A DNA stretch of 36,675 nt from positions 1-36,675 of the forward strand of contig CAIQAB010000025.1 of NCBI GenBank assembly GCA_903869675.1, given 5' to 3'. The translations under genes were made by a program, and so were the position numbers. The notes under the pieces were generated by a model. That model saw only the letters and a list, made by a program, of their open reading frames with translations. It had not been told where the DNA came from and did no database searches. How positions within the stretch are numbered: position 1 is the first letter of the stretch; the number at the start of each line of letters is the position of its first letter. Shown piece by piece: positions 27,140 through 36,674 of the stretch. This DNA is from an uncultured Verrucomicrobiota bacterium. Its GTDB lineage: Bacteria; Verrucomicrobiota; Verrucomicrobiia; Opitutales; Opitutaceae.

Positions 27140-27171
27140 ATGCGCGGACGCTTGTTCAACCGTCCGCGCAT
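27140..27171. terminator. Strong hairpin after the SPFH gene (possible terminator)
   Basis: ATGCGCGGACG (27140-27150) and CGTCCGCGCAT (27161-27171) form a perfect 11-bp stem with a 10-base loop, 31 bases past the SPFH stop. There is no T-run on the plus strand, so termination would be inefficient or factor-assisted; it may instead stabilise the mRNA 3' end. The rest of the 182-base gap to the carbonic anhydrase gene shows nothing recognisable. Confidence 0.5.
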
Positions 27172-27290
27172 CCCATACACGCAGCCGGGAGGCATCGGCC
27201 AGTCCTTTAGGGACGCCAATTTCCCCTCCGCCACGCACCCAATCTTTCCCTTGGCCCGCGCCGGTCTGCCGCCCATGGTCTTGGCGAACC

Positions 27291-27938
27291 ATGGACGACC
27301 TTTCCCAGCTCTTCGCCCAAAACCGTGACTGGGCCGATACCATCACCCGCCGCGACCCCGATTTTTTCGTCAAGCTCTCGCGCCAGCAAAACCCCGAATA
27401 CCTCTGGATCGGCTGCTCCGACAGCCGCGTGCCCGCCAATGAGATCATCGGGCTGCTGCCGGGCGAGGTCTTCGTCCATCGCAACATCGCCAACGTGGTC
27501 GTCCACACCGACCTGAATTGCCTCTCCGTCCTCCAGTTCGCGGTCGACGTGCTGAAGGTGAAGCACGTCATGGTCGTCGGCCACTACGGTTGCGGCGGCG
27601 TGCGCGCCGCCCTGCGCTGCGACCGCGTCGGCCTGGCCGACAACTGGCTGCGCCACGTGCAGGACGTAAAGAGCCGCCACGAGGCGTGCATCCACGCCCT
27701 GAACGGCGAGGACACCCGCGCCAACCGGCTCTGCGAGCTGAACGTCATCGAGCAGGTCTCGAACGTCTGCCAGACCACCATCGTGCGCGACGCGTGGGAA
27801 CGCGGCCAGGCCCTCACGGTGCACGGCTGGATCTACGGGCTAAAAGACGGCCTGCTGCGCGATCTGCACATGACCGCTGAATCCGCCCCCGAGGCCGAGG
27901 CCGCCTACCGCTCCGCCGTGGCTAATCTCTCTGGATAA
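27291..27938 (+). CDS. can: Beta-class carbonic anhydrase
   Basis: Interconverts carbon dioxide and bicarbonate, supplying bicarbonate for carboxylation reactions in the cytoplasm. The 215-residue protein has the zinc ligands C42, H98 and C101 with the catalytic dyad D44-R46 (IGCSDSRVPANEI and VVGHYGCGG), the same numbering as E. coli Can. The ATG at 27291 (MDDLSQLFAQNRDWAD) is the typical start of this clade. It follows the SPFH gene by 182 bases with a strong hairpin between, so it probably has its own promoter. A hairpin overlapping its stop codon may end its transcript. Confidence 0.96.
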   Translation: MDDLSQLFAQNRDWADTITRRDPDFFVKLSRQQNPEYLWIGCSDSRVPANEIIGLLPGEVFVHRNIANVVVHTDLNCLSVLQFAVDVLKVKHVMVVGHYGCGGVRAALRCDRVGLADNWLRHVQDVKSRHEACIHALNGEDTRANRLCELNVIEQVSNVCQTTIVRDAWERGQALTVHGWIYGLKDGLLRDLHMTAESAPEAEAAYRSAVANLSG

Positions 27939-27956
27939 AAGCGCGTCACGCGCTTT
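27938..27956 (+). terminator. Short hairpin terminator after carbonic anhydrase
   Basis: AAAGCGC-GTCAC-GCGCTTT, a 7-bp stem starting on the last base of the stop codon and ending in TTT, with a second short T-run (CGTTT) a few bases on. It is weaker than a textbook terminator but well placed. Confidence 0.5.
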
Positions 27957-27982
27957 ACCCTCGTTTAAGCCCAAAACCCAAC

Positions 27983-30130
27983 TTGGCTCGCTCCGTGTCA
28001 GACCCGCTACCACCCACCCCGTCGGTTGATGTAGAAATCGCGCGACGCATCACCGTCATCACTAGTCGGGCGGTGCTCTTGTTTGGCGTGTCGGGAGCGA
28101 TCGTTTTCCCCTTGGTCGCACCGGATAGAGTAGGCCGGGTCTATGTTTGTGTGCTCTTGGCCGCATTTGCCGCGTTGTGTCTTACCCTGGTCCAACGCGG
28201 ATTCGTAAAACTTTCCTCTAAAATACTGGCTTTAAGTATTTTAACTGGAATTTTATTAGGCGGAATTTTTAATGGGGGCATCGAAGCGCCGGTGATCGCC
28301 AGCTGCATCACGCTCGTCAGCTTTTGCACCTTGGTTTTCGGGCTACGCAACGCCTTGGCCTATACCGCCGCGTGCTCGATTGTATTCACCCTGTTAATCG
28401 CCTTTGTTGAGCCGGTGGTCCCGCCCGGGAAGCTGCGCGCGATGGTCAGTATCATCCTGGCGCTGGTCAACGCACTGATACTTTGGGAAACGACCCGGAT
28501 TTTGCGTGGTTCGGCCGCGGAGGCCCGCGCGGAGGCCGAGCGCCGGGCGCAGACCGAGGTGGCTTTGCGCGAAAGCGAAGAACGCTTTCGCCGTCTGGCG
28601 GATAACGCCCCCGATGTGATCTTCCGTTATCGCTTGGATACTCAGCCCGGACACTGCGACTACATCAATAGCGCCGTAGAACGCATGCTCGGATACCAGG
28701 CCCAAGAGTATTATGCAGACCCCGGCTTAACCAATAAAGTCATCCACCCCGACGACCGCCCGCTCTTCCAAGCGCTGATTGAAAAGGATCAACTGCCGGG
28801 CGACGTAATCTTGATACGCTGGATCGCCCGAGACGGCCGGATCGTTTTTACCGAACAGCGTATCGTGCCCATCCACGATGCCAACGGACACCTCGTTGCG
28901 ATTGAGGGTATCGCACGCGATGTGACGGCCGCGCGCGCGGAAAGCGAACGCTTGCGCGTGATCGAAAAGCAGCTCTACCAAGCCCAAAAAATAGACGGGA
29001 TCGGCACCCTCGCCAGCGGGATAGCGCATGATTTCAATAACATCCTCACGGGGATACTGGGCTATAACGAGCTCGCCTCCGTTTCGCTTCCACCAGCGAC
29101 GCCCGCCCACGGTTACCTCGAAGAAGTGCGCAAAGCCGGCCTTCGCGCCCGCGATCTGGTTGCCCAGATCTTGAAATTCAGCCGCCGCCACGAAACCCGG
29201 CGCACCAGCATCGACCTCGCCACCGCTGTGGCGGATACCCTGCGCTTCCTGCGCTCGACCACGCCGGCCACGATCAATTTCGTAACCAGCCTCAAGCCAG
29301 GCGTCATCGAAGCCGACGAGACGCAGATTCACCAGATTGTGCTGAATCTCTGCACCAATGCAGTTCAAGCCATGTCCGATCGCCCAGGCACCTTGTCCAT
29401 TTCAGTCGATACAGTGACGGTGAATCAGGAGCTGGCCAATAACACCAAACCTCGGGTGGTCCCGGGTGTTCACTTGTGCCTAACCGTCAAGGACACCGGT
29501 CGCGGGATGGACGAAGCCACCGCCAATCGCGTCTTCGAAGCCTTCTTCACCACCAAAAACGTCGGCGAGAGCACCGGGTTGGGACTGGCCGTGGTGCTGG
29601 GTATCGTCACCAGTCATCACGGTGGCATTACCTTTGAAACGTCACCCGAAGCCGGCACCACCTTCCACGTCTTCCTGCCGGTCCAAACCGCCAAGGCCCC
29701 TATACCACCCGCTCCCTCTACCCTGCCCCGGCGCGGGGGAGGCGAGAAGGTGCTGATCATAGACGACGAGCAATCCGTCGGCACCTTCATTGCCCTCCGG
29801 CTAGAGCAACTCGGCCACCGTGTCATCACATTCAACGATCCGCGCCTCGCTCTTGCCGAGATAAAGGCCAATCCCGAAAAAATCGACGCGCTCATAACCG
29901 ATCTCACCATGCCCGGCATTACCGGATTCGACTTGCTCGTTGAGCTAAAGACGTTTGCCCCAAATTTGCCCAGCGTGCTGGTCACTGGCAACCTGAACGC
30001 CATCTCCACCGCCAAACTCGCCGAACTGCATTCGGTCGTAGTGCTGGAAAAGCCGTTCACCGGCGATGAACTCGCCCAGGCCGTGCGCAAAGCGTTGGAT
30101 ATGGCGCACCCCACCCAGTCGCCGGCCTAG
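27983..30130 (+). CDS. Hybrid sensor histidine kinase/response regulator with PAS domain
   Basis: A 715-residue two-component sensor. Five or six membrane helices occupy about 27-170. A PAS domain follows (about 198-318), then the dimerisation/phosphoacceptor domain with H349 in ASGIAHDFNNILTGILG, and an ATPase domain with the N box NLCTNAVQAM (about 455-464), G1 DTGRGMD (504-510) and G2 TGLGLAVVLGI (531-541). A C-terminal receiver carries an acidic patch DDE (594-596), phospho-acceptor D640 in LITDLTMPG and K690. No partner regulator gene is adjacent, so the output is unknown. The likely start is TTG 27983; GTG 27995 in frame is an alternative. The membrane region contains a locally AT-rich stretch (about 28215-28275). 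The signal sensed is not evident. Confidence 0.92.
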   Translation: MARSVSDPLPPTPSVDVEIARRITVITSRAVLLFGVSGAIVFPLVAPDRVGRVYVCVLLAAFAALCLTLVQRGFVKLSSKILALSILTGILLGGIFNGGIEAPVIASCITLVSFCTLVFGLRNALAYTAACSIVFTLLIAFVEPVVPPGKLRAMVSIILALVNALILWETTRILRGSAAEARAEAERRAQTEVALRESEERFRRLADNAPDVIFRYRLDTQPGHCDYINSAVERMLGYQAQEYYADPGLTNKVIHPDDRPLFQALIEKDQLPGDVILIRWIARDGRIVFTEQRIVPIHDANGHLVAIEGIARDVTAARAESERLRVIEKQLYQAQKIDGIGTLASGIAHDFNNILTGILGYNELASVSLPPATPAHGYLEEVRKAGLRARDLVAQILKFSRRHETRRTSIDLATAVADTLRFLRSTTPATINFVTSLKPGVIEADETQIHQIVLNLCTNAVQAMSDRPGTLSISVDTVTVNQELANNTKPRVVPGVHLCLTVKDTGRGMDEATANRVFEAFFTTKNVGESTGLGLAVVLGIVTSHHGGITFETSPEAGTTFHVFLPVQTAKAPIPPAPSTLPRRGGGEKVLIIDDEQSVGTFIALRLEQLGHRVITFNDPRLALAEIKANPEKIDALITDLTMPGITGFDLLVELKTFAPNLPSVLVTGNLNAISTAKLAELHSVVVLEKPFTGDELAQAVRKALDMAHPTQSPA

Positions 30131-30225
30131 TTGGGCACAAGCAGCTGTCTGGATAGCCTCCGGCGCAAAAGGCGGACTCATTCAACGGGGTCCGCAGTGA
30201 TCAGAGCATCCGCACCGCACCACCT

Positions 30226-30244
30226 CCCGACTGGATAAGTCGGG
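30226..30244. terminator. Hairpin between convergent kinase and transketolase genes
   Basis: CCCGACT-GGATA-AGTCGGG, a perfect 7-bp stem with a 5-base loop, lies in the 143-base gap between two convergent genes. It lacks a T-run on either strand, so it may act as a weak two-way terminator or 3'-end stabiliser. Confidence 0.45.
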
Positions 30245-30273
30245 CGGCGGCTACCCTACGGCCCCGGCGCGGC

Positions 30274-32259
30274 TCAGAGGCTCTGGGCGGCGGCGACCAC
30301 GGCCTCGGCAGTGATGCCGAGTTCCTTCATGACCGTGCCACCGGGGGCGCTGATGCCGAAGCGATCGATACCGATCACCTTGCCGTCGAGGCCGGTGAAC
30401 TGATGCCAGAGGCCGGATACGCCGGCCTCGATCGCGACGCGCTTGCGGCAGGAGGAGGGCAGCACGCTCTCGCGGTAGCCCGGGCTCTGGCGCTTGAAAC
30501 GCTCGAAGGACGGCATGGAGACCACGCGCACACCCGCGCCGAGGACCTTCGCGGCGTTGACGGCAAGGTGCAGTTCGGAACCGCTGGCGAGCAGGATGTG
30601 GGTCAGCTCAGCGGTCTCGCGGATGGCGACGTAGCCGCCGTGCAAGACGCCGGAGCGGCGGGCCTCAGCGGAGATTTCGTTCAGGATGGGCATGGCCTGG
30701 CGCGAGAGCGCGAGCAGGGTGGGTCCGTCGTTGCGGCTGAAGGCGGCGGCGAAGGCGCCGGCCGTCTCCTCGGGGTCACCCGGGCGGATAACATCAAGGC
30801 CGGGGATGACGCGCAGGCCGGATACCGTCTCGACCGGCTGGTGGGTGGGGCCGTCCTCGCCTACGCCGACAGAGTCGTGGGTGTAGATGTAGGTGACCGG
30901 CAGCTTGCAGAGCGCGGCCAGGCGCATGGCCGGGCGGGAGTAGTCGGCGAACACCAGGAAAGTGGCGATGGAGGGCTTGAAGATGCCGTCGTAGGCGATG
31001 CCGTTGGCCATGGCGGCCATGGCGTGCTCGCGGATGCCGAAGCGGATGTTACGGCCGGCGCGGTTGCTGGCGTCAAAATCCTTGTCGGTGGCGATGTAGT
31101 TGAGGGTCGAGCCGTAGAGGTCGGCCGAGCCGCCGATGAGCAGGGGCAGCTTGGCAGCGAGCGGCTGGAGCACCTGCTGGCCGGCGGCGCGGGAGGCGAG
31201 CTTCACGTCCGCGGCAAAGGCCGGGATGGCGGCGCCGAGTTCCTCGGCCGTCACGACGGCGGAGCGGCTCTCCAGCAACGCAGCCTTCTCGGGATTGGCG
31301 GCGGCCCACTCGCTGAAGGTCTTTTTCCACTTCTTGTAAGCCCGCTCGGTCTTTTTCTTAAGCCCGTCGAAGTGGGCGCGAACCTCGGGGCTGACGAAGA
31401 AATGCTGGTCGGCGGGCAGCCCCAGGCCGGCGCGCGCGGCGTCGATGAACTTGGCGCCGCCTTCGCCGTGGCCCTTCGAAGTGCCGGCGACTTCGGGGAT
31501 ACCCTTGGCAATAATGGTCTTGGCGATGATGAGGTTGGGCGCGCCAACGGCCTTCTTGGCCTTGGCCACAGCCTTGGCGATGGCGGCGATATCGTGGCCG
31601 TCGACCAATTGGACGTTCCAGCCGAGGGCCTTGAAACGCTTCACGAAGTCATCATCCTGCGACTTGTTGGCCATCGCATCGAGGGTGACGTCGTTGCTGT
31701 CGAAAATGACGATGAGGTTATCCAGCTTTTGGTGGGCGGCGAAGGACACGGCCTCAAGCGCGACGCCTTCCTGCATGCAGCCGTCGCCCGCGAGGGCGAT
31801 CACGTGGCTGTCGAAGATCGGGTGCGTCTCGGTGTTGAAGCGGGCGGCGGCCATCTTGCCGGAGATTGCGAAGCCGACGGCGTTGGCGATACCCTGACCG
31901 AGGGGGCCGGTGGTCGCCTCGATGCCGGGGGTCTCGTGGAACTCGGGGTGGCCGGGGGTCTTGGAGTGGAGCTGGCGGAAATTCTTCAGCTCATTGAGCG
32001 AGAGATCATAGCCGCTGAGATGCAGCCAGGAGTAGATGAACATCGAGCCGTGGCCGGCGGAGAGCACAAAGCGGTCGCGATTGAGCCAGCGCGGGGCGCT
32101 GGGGCAGTGCGAGAGCGCGCCACCGAAAAGGGCGGCGCCGACTTCGGCGGCGCCGAGCGGCAGGCCGAGGTGGCCGGAGTTGCTCTTATGGACGGCGTCC
32201 ATGGCGAGGCCACGGGCTTGGTTGGCGGCTAAGGCAAGGAGGGGGAGATCGAGGGCCAT
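30274..32259 (-). CDS. tkt: Transketolase
   Basis: Thiamine-diphosphate enzyme of the non-oxidative pentose phosphate pathway, moving two-carbon units between sugar phosphates. The 661-residue protein has the expected length and three domains. N-terminal [16 protein letters not shown] carries the conserved substrate His; the thiamine/metal motif runs from [15 protein letters not shown] to the Asn in FDSNDVTLD. The second domain has [15 protein letters not shown] with the cofactor-activating Glu, and [18 protein letters not shown] follows. The ATG at 32259 ([21 protein letters not shown]) matches family N-termini; extension to 32364 has no support. It stands alone, with the rplS terminator upstream. 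Confidence 0.97.
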   Translation of the reverse strand: MALDLPLLALAANQARGLAMDAVHKSNSGHLGLPLGAAEVGAALFGGALSHCPSAPRWLNRDRFVLSAGHGSMFIYSWLHLSGYDLSLNELKNFRQLHSKTPGHPEFHETPGIEATTGPLGQGIANAVGFAISGKMAAARFNTETHPIFDSHVIALAGDGCMQEGVALEAVSFAAHQKLDNLIVIFDSNDVTLDAMANKSQDDDFVKRFKALGWNVQLVDGHDIAAIAKAVAKAKKAVGAPNLIIAKTIIAKGIPEVAGTSKGHGEGGAKFIDAARAGLGLPADQHFFVSPEVRAHFDGLKKKTERAYKKWKKTFSEWAAANPEKAALLESRSAVVTAEELGAAIPAFAADVKLASRAAGQQVLQPLAAKLPLLIGGSADLYGSTLNYIATDKDFDASNRAGRNIRFGIREHAMAAMANGIAYDGIFKPSIATFLVFADYSRPAMRLAALCKLPVTYIYTHDSVGVGEDGPTHQPVETVSGLRVIPGLDVIRPGDPEETAGAFAAAFSRNDGPTLLALSRQAMPILNEISAEARRSGVLHGGYVAIRETAELTHILLASGSELHLAVNAAKVLGAGVRVVSMPSFERFKRQSPGYRESVLPSSCRKRVAIEAGVSGLWHQFTGLDGKVIGIDRFGISAPGGTVMKELGITAEAVVAAAQSL

Positions 32260-32449
32260 AGGGAAAAGATTAAGGCTGGAGTTGAAGTTTAAGAGAGGGA
32301 GGTGACGGACGTGAAAGGGACTGAGTAGAAAGGCGCGGCGTGTCGGGGGAAGCCCAAAGCCCATGAAAATGATCGCAGGCGGGAAAAATTCCGCCGAACC
32401 CTTGGGCCAGTGCTACACGAAAGTAGCGGGGAACGAGACGTTTCTGCGT

Positions 32450-32476
32450 AAAAAAACCCCGGGGGCACCGGGGTTT
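32450..32476 (-). terminator. Intrinsic terminator of rpsP-trmD-rplS
   Basis: On the minus strand AAACCCCGG (loop TGCCC) CCGGGGTTT is a perfect 9-bp stem running into TTTTTTT. It lies 30 bases past the rplS stop codon and ends the ribosomal-protein transcript before tkt. Confidence 0.92.
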
Positions 32477-32505
32477 GGAAAGAGAATCGGCGGAGGGGCC
32501 GACAA

Positions 32506-32883
32506 TCAGGCCGAGGCGGCGGCGGACTTGGCGTCGTAGCGCTTGACGTTGACCTGCATGGCGGCCTTGCCCTTGAGATCGCGGAGGTAATAGAGGCGGG
32601 CGCGGCCGATCTCGGCCTCGCGATCCACCTCGATCTTCTCGATGTTCGGGGAGTTGACCGGGAACACGCGCTCCACGCCCTCGCCGTAGCTGATGCGGCG
32701 GACGGTGAAGGTCTCGTGGATGCCATGACCCTTGCGGGCGATGACGATGCCGGCGAAGAGCTGGGTGCGCTCTTTGTCGCCCTCGCGGACTTTGGTGTGC
32801 ACCTTCACGCCGTCGCCGACCTTGAAGGACGGAACGCTGCGGATCTGGGCGGAGGTGATCTCTTTGATGATCGGGTGGCTCAT
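32506..32883 (-). CDS. rplS: 50S ribosomal protein L19
   Basis: Large-subunit protein located at the interface with the small subunit. The 125-residue sequence has the L19 signatures [50 protein letters not shown] and [15 protein letters not shown]. The C-terminus has a short Ala-rich tail ([10 protein letters not shown]). It is the last gene of rpsP-trmD-rplS, 13 bases after trmD, and a strong terminator follows. Confidence 0.98.
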   Translation of the reverse strand: MSHPIIKEITSAQIRSVPSFKVGDGVKVHTKVREGDKERTQLFAGIVIARKGHGIHETFTVRRISYGEGVERVFPVNSPNIEKIEVDREAEIGRARLYYLRDLKGKAAMQVNVKRYDAKSAAASA

Positions 32884-32896
32884 GGCGGTAAAGTGA

Positions 32897-33577
32897 TTAA
32901 GGTTTTTCGAGTAAATCGGGGCGGACGAGGCGGGTTTTCTCCACGCGCTGCTCGTGTCGCCACTTTTCGATTTCAGCGTGGTTGCCCGAAAGGAGCACTT
33001 TCGGCACGGACTGACCTCGGAATTCGGCGGGACGCGTGTATTGCGGGAAGTCGAGAAAACGACCGGTGAAGGATTCGTGTGTCAACGACTTTTCGTCGCC
33101 GAGCACGCCAGGGATGAAACGGGCGAGCGCATCAATGACCACGGCGGCCGCCAGTGTGCCGTTGGTCAGCACATAGTCTCCGATGCTGATTTCCTGGTCG
33201 ATCACGGTGTCGCGGATGCGTTGGTCGATGCCTTCGTAATGACCGCTGAGAAAAACCAGATGCGACTGGACGGACAACTCACGGGCAATTTTCTCCGAGA
33301 ACGGCACCCCGTCCGGCGTCAGATAAACCCGCCGGCAACCCGGGGTCTGGAGCTGCTCAATGGCAGCGACCACCGGCTCGGGCTTCATCACCATGCCCGC
33401 GCCCCCGCCGAAGGGGCGGTCGTCAGCTGTGCGATGTTTATCGGTGCACCAAGCGCGAACATCGTGGACCGACACGCCGAGGAGCTTGGCCTCGATCGCC
33501 TTGCCCAGGATGCTCTCGGCCAGAAAGCCGTCGAGCATGCGCGGGAAGAGCGTCAGGACATCGATTTGCAACGACAT
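32897..33577 (-). CDS. trmD: tRNA (guanine-37-N1)-methyltransferase
   Basis: Methylates G37 next to the anticodon with S-adenosylmethionine, preventing +1 frameshifting. The 226-residue SPOUT-class protein has [12 protein letters not shown] and [27 protein letters not shown], which form the cofactor-binding trefoil knot, plus the N-terminal [10 protein letters not shown] signature. It is complete, with the ATG at 33577. It lies between rpsP and rplS as in many bacteria, but rimM, which usually separates rpsP from trmD, is missing: the gap is only 64 bases and holds a strong hairpin. Confidence 0.97.
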   Translation of the reverse strand: MSLQIDVLTLFPRMLDGFLAESILGKAIEAKLLGVSVHDVRAWCTDKHRTADDRPFGGGAGMVMKPEPVVAAIEQLQTPGCRRVYLTPDGVPFSEKIARELSVQSHLVFLSGHYEGIDQRIRDTVIDQEISIGDYVLTNGTLAAAVVIDALARFIPGVLGDEKSLTHESFTGRFLDFPQYTRPAEFRGQSVPKVLLSGNHAEIEKWRHEQRVEKTRLVRPDLLEKP

Positions 33578-33591
33578 GGGTGAAAACGAAA

Positions 33592-33618
33592 GCGCCCCGG
33601 ACGACGAGTCCGGGGCGC
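33592..33618 (-). terminator. Strong intercistronic hairpin between rpsP and trmD
   Basis: GCGCCCCGGAC and GTCCGGGGCGC form a perfect 11-bp stem with a 5-base loop. On the minus strand it is followed by TTTCGTTTTC and then, after a few bases, the trmD start codon. The interrupted T-run suggests partial termination, giving more S16 than TrmD mRNA; processing or stabilisation of rpsP mRNA is an alternative. Confidence 0.6.
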
Positions 33619-33641
33619 GAAAGGGACGGAAGCAGGCTAAA

Positions 33642-33920
33642 TCAGGCGGCGGGCGTCTCGGCGGCGACCGGAGCGGCGGCGGCTTTACGGGCGAGCTTGA
33701 TCAAGCTGTGGGCGGTATCGGTGGGCAGGGCGCCCTTGCTCAGCCAGTAGTCAGCGCGCTCGAGACGAAGGATCAGGCCATCCTTCTTGGCGCGGGGGTT
33801 GTAGGTGCCCAGCACCTCGGTGGAGGCGCCGTCACGACGGGAGCGGGCCTCGGCGACCACCACGTGATAGATGGGGTTGTGGGTCGAGCCGATGCGGGAG
33901 AGGCGGATTTTAAGGGCCAT
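33642..33920 (-). CDS. rpsP: 30S ribosomal protein S16
   Basis: Small-subunit assembly protein. The 92-residue product begins MALKIRLSRIGSTHNPIYHVVVAEARSRRDG, the standard S16 opening, and continues with LGTYNPRAKKDGLILRLERADYWLSKGALPTDTAHSLIK. The Ala-rich C-terminal tail is variable in the family. The ATG at 33920 is fixed by homology; upstream in-frame sequence is non-coding. It is the first gene of the operon with trmD and rplS, and diverges from ychF across 194 bases that should hold both promoters. Confidence 0.97.
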   Translation of the reverse strand: MALKIRLSRIGSTHNPIYHVVVAEARSRRDGASTEVLGTYNPRAKKDGLILRLERADYWLSKGALPTDTAHSLIKLARKAAAAPVAAETPAA

Positions 33921-34114
33921 GGAAGATCGAGGGACGAGGGCTGGTGATTTGGAAAAAGGTGGAAAACACGGGTCACAAGCGCCGGTGTCAAGCCGCCATT
34001 TCCCGTCCGCCATACCTAGGTCGGCGGGCGCCCCAGAGAAAAGACCATCTCAGCGGGCAGCCATCGGAGACAAACCTTGACCGCATCCCCACCCTGCTGG
34101 GACTTTGCTTCTTT

Positions 34115-35215
<1,101 letters not shown>

Positions 35216-35216
35216 G

Positions 35217-35236
35217 CCGGAAACTTTCCGGTTTTT
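35217..35236 (+). terminator. Intrinsic terminator of ychF
   Basis: CCGGAAA-C-TTTCCGG followed by TTTTT, starting one base past the ychF stop codon. It forms a 6-bp stem with a tight loop, with a second T-rich stretch just after. Confidence 0.8.
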
Positions 35237-35304
35237 CCGTTTGTGACTGCCGGCGACGTGGAGCGATCTCATGCGTCCGCGCCGTCTGGTTTTTGCGGCG
35301 GTGT

Positions 35305-35691
35305 CTATCTCGCAGCGCTTGGTTTTTCCAAGCTGGCTTGCGTGCCTTTTTCCCAGGCCAGGCCCCAGTCGCGGATGTTTTTGAGCACGGGCATTAGCGC
35401 GCGGCCCTTTTCGGTGAGGCAATAGGCGAGGTGTTTTGATCCCAGGGTGGCGCTCACCTGTGAGACGATGTCGTGCGCCAGCAGGCGGGCGAGTCGCTCG
35501 CTGAGCACATTGGTGGGGATGCCCTCGGGCGACGTGGCAAAGTCCTTGAAGCGCGTTTTCCCCAGCACCAAGTCACGAATGATCAGAAGCGTCCAACGGT
35601 CGCCGAAAACATCGAGCGCACAGGCGACCGGGCATGGCGAACGACGCTCGGGGGCCGGAGCCGGAGGTTTTTCGGAGACACGTATAGCCAT
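35305..35691 (-). CDS. HxlR family transcriptional regulator
   Basis: A 128-residue winged-helix regulator of the HxlR family, members of which respond to aldehydes, quinones or redox changes. The opening CPVACALDVFGDRWTLLIIRDLVLGKTRFKDF contains the family's N-terminal Cys (and here a second one nearby), followed by the recognition region IPTNVLSERLARLLAHDIV and the wing. The ATG at 35691 is chosen because the protein then begins just before the conserved core; the open frame further upstream covers the divergent gene. The gene diverges from the DinB-like gene across 63 bases that contain two tandem palindromes, so it probably represses itself and its neighbour. Confidence 0.92.
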   Translation of the reverse strand: MAIRVSEKPPAPAPERRSPCPVACALDVFGDRWTLLIIRDLVLGKTRFKDFATSPEGIPTNVLSERLARLLAHDIVSQVSATLGSKHLAYCLTEKGRALMPVLKNIRDWGLAWEKGTQASLEKPSAAR

Positions 35692-35713
35692 TCCGACATT
35701 TCGCAGTAAAAAA

Positions 35714-35755
35714 TACTTGCATTCAACAAGTAATTTTACTTTTAAAACGCAAGTA
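35714..35755. promoter_or_regulatory. Two tandem HxlR operator-like palindromes
   Basis: TACTT-N9-AAGTA occurs twice, at 35714-35732 (where the arms extend to TACTTG/CAAGTA) and at 35737-35755, the start points 23 bases apart. HxlR proteins bind TACTT/AAGTA-type palindromes. The second copy ends on the first base of the downstream start codon, so bound protein would block transcription of both divergent genes. Confidence 0.75.
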
Positions 35756-36354
35756 TGCCGAACGCATGTGCAACCGCCACCGCCCTGCCTCGTCTGGCCC
35801 CGCCGGGGGCCGGGCTGCCGAAAGTCGAGTTGTTTTTCGCCCGCCTGATTTTCCAATTTGGCCGGCGCACCACCTCCCTGGCCGCGGCGCAGGCAACCTT
35901 GGTGCGCGAGCGTGAAGCCATCCTGGGGCTGGTGCGGAGGCTTGATGCGGCGACGGGCGCGAAGCGGGTGTTGATCCGTCGCCTGCCGGGGCTGGAGGAC
36001 AGCAGCCGGTATTGGTCGGTGTTTATGACCCTCGATCATTTGCGCATCGTGAATGAATCGATGGCGGGCATTATGTCCGAATTACTGGCGAGCCGGGTGC
36101 CGCCAGGCGAGGCAAGCACGGCGGCGGTGAAGCCGGCGGCGGAGGTTGGGGCCGAGGTGGTGGATGCCTTCGTGGCGTCGTGTGAGCGACTGGCGCGGAC
36201 GGTGGCTGGCATTGAGGCAGCAAGGCTTCAGACGGCCGTGCGATTTCCGCACCCGTGGTTTGGTCCGCTGGATGCCGCCGCGTGGCATTTCATGGCGGGG
36301 TTTCACCTGCGTCTGCATCGGAAGCAGGTGGAGCGAATTCTCGGCGGGAGGTGA
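35755..36354 (+). CDS. DinB-like superfamily protein
   Basis: A 199-residue protein that resembles the DinB/YfiT four-helix-bundle superfamily, many members of which are metal-binding thiol-dependent enzymes. Candidate metal ligands are H95 (FMTLDHLRI) and H184/H188 in WHFMAGFHLRLHRKQ near the C-terminus, the spacing seen in DinB-type triads. The N-terminal 20 residues are low-complexity. The start ATG at 35755 overlaps the second operator-like palindrome; the next in-frame ATGs are far inside the conserved part. Divergence from the HxlR gene suggests induction by the signal HxlR senses, perhaps an electrophile or redox stress. Substrate unknown. Confidence 0.75.
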   Translation: MPNACATATALPRLAPPGAGLPKVELFFARLIFQFGRRTTSLAAAQATLVREREAILGLVRRLDAATGAKRVLIRRLPGLEDSSRYWSVFMTLDHLRIVNESMAGIMSELLASRVPPGEASTAAVKPAAEVGAEVVDAFVASCERLARTVAGIEAARLQTAVRFPHPWFGPLDAAAWHFMAGFHLRLHRKQVERILGGR

Positions 36355-36381
36355 TGTCAGTTCGTTCAGAAACGGGTAAAG

Positions 36382-36416
36382 CAAACAGCCGCCCGGGTGA
36401 ACCGGGCGGCTGTTTG
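36382..36416. terminator. Bidirectional hairpin terminator
   Basis: CAAACAGCCGCCCGG and CCGGGCGGCTGTTTG form a perfect 15-bp stem with loop GTGAA. It lies between the convergent DinB-like gene and the reductase gene; the AAAC/GTTT ends give short T-runs on both strands, so it can serve both transcripts. Confidence 0.8.
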
Positions 36417-36467
36417 TGATGAAGAACGGGTCGCTAGTGCTCCCCACTACGCAGAAGTGGCGGAGCT

Positions 36468-36674
36468 TTAGGCGGCGGGGGCGGAGCCGGCGGGGGATTT
36501 GGCGGGGACGAGGCCGCCGGTGCCGACGGCGTGGAAGGTGGCGTCGGCGGGCAGGATGACGCGCTCGCAGAAGTTGCCGAAGCCTTCGCCTGTGTTGCGC
36601 TCCTTGGCGTAGCGCTTGATAACGGGGGCAAGGAGTTTCACGGCGTCGTCAATCGTGATGCTCGGGGAGACGAG
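36468..36674 (-). CDS. Sulfite/nitrite reductase hemoprotein, C-terminal end (5' part outside window)
   Basis: Only the last 68 codons are present; the frame is open to the window edge, so the gene starts beyond it. The segment DDAVKLLAPVIKRYAKERNTGEGFGNFCERVIL matches in stages the extreme C-terminus of siroheme-iron-sulfur sulfite or nitrite reductases, where a conserved Glu-Phe-Gly...FC pattern follows a basic helix. An Ala/Pro-rich tail (GGLVPAKSPAGSAPAA) ends the protein. The catalytic cysteine clusters lie upstream and cannot be checked, so sulfite versus nitrite and the electron donor remain open. It converges on the DinB-like gene with a shared hairpin terminator. Confidence 0.7.
   Translation of the reverse strand, partial: LVSPSITIDDAVKLLAPVIKRYAKERNTGEGFGNFCERVILPADATFHAVGTGGLVPAKSPAGSAPAA

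Noticed and set aside
28215-28275. AT-rich stretch in the histidine kinase as a sign of recent transfer
   Set aside because: It is short, lies in hydrophobic membrane-helix codons that favour T and A, and the rest of the gene has ordinary composition.
30403-32232. Open frame of 609 codons opposite transketolase
   Set aside because: It is the antisense shadow of tkt in GC-rich DNA; its product is Gly/Val/Asp-rich with no recognisable domain, while the minus strand encodes a complete enzyme.
36434-36631. Pro/Ala/Ser-rich open frame of 65 codons at the right edge
   Set aside because: It is a shadow frame of the sulfite/nitrite reductase C-terminus, which reads through to the window edge in another minus-strand frame.
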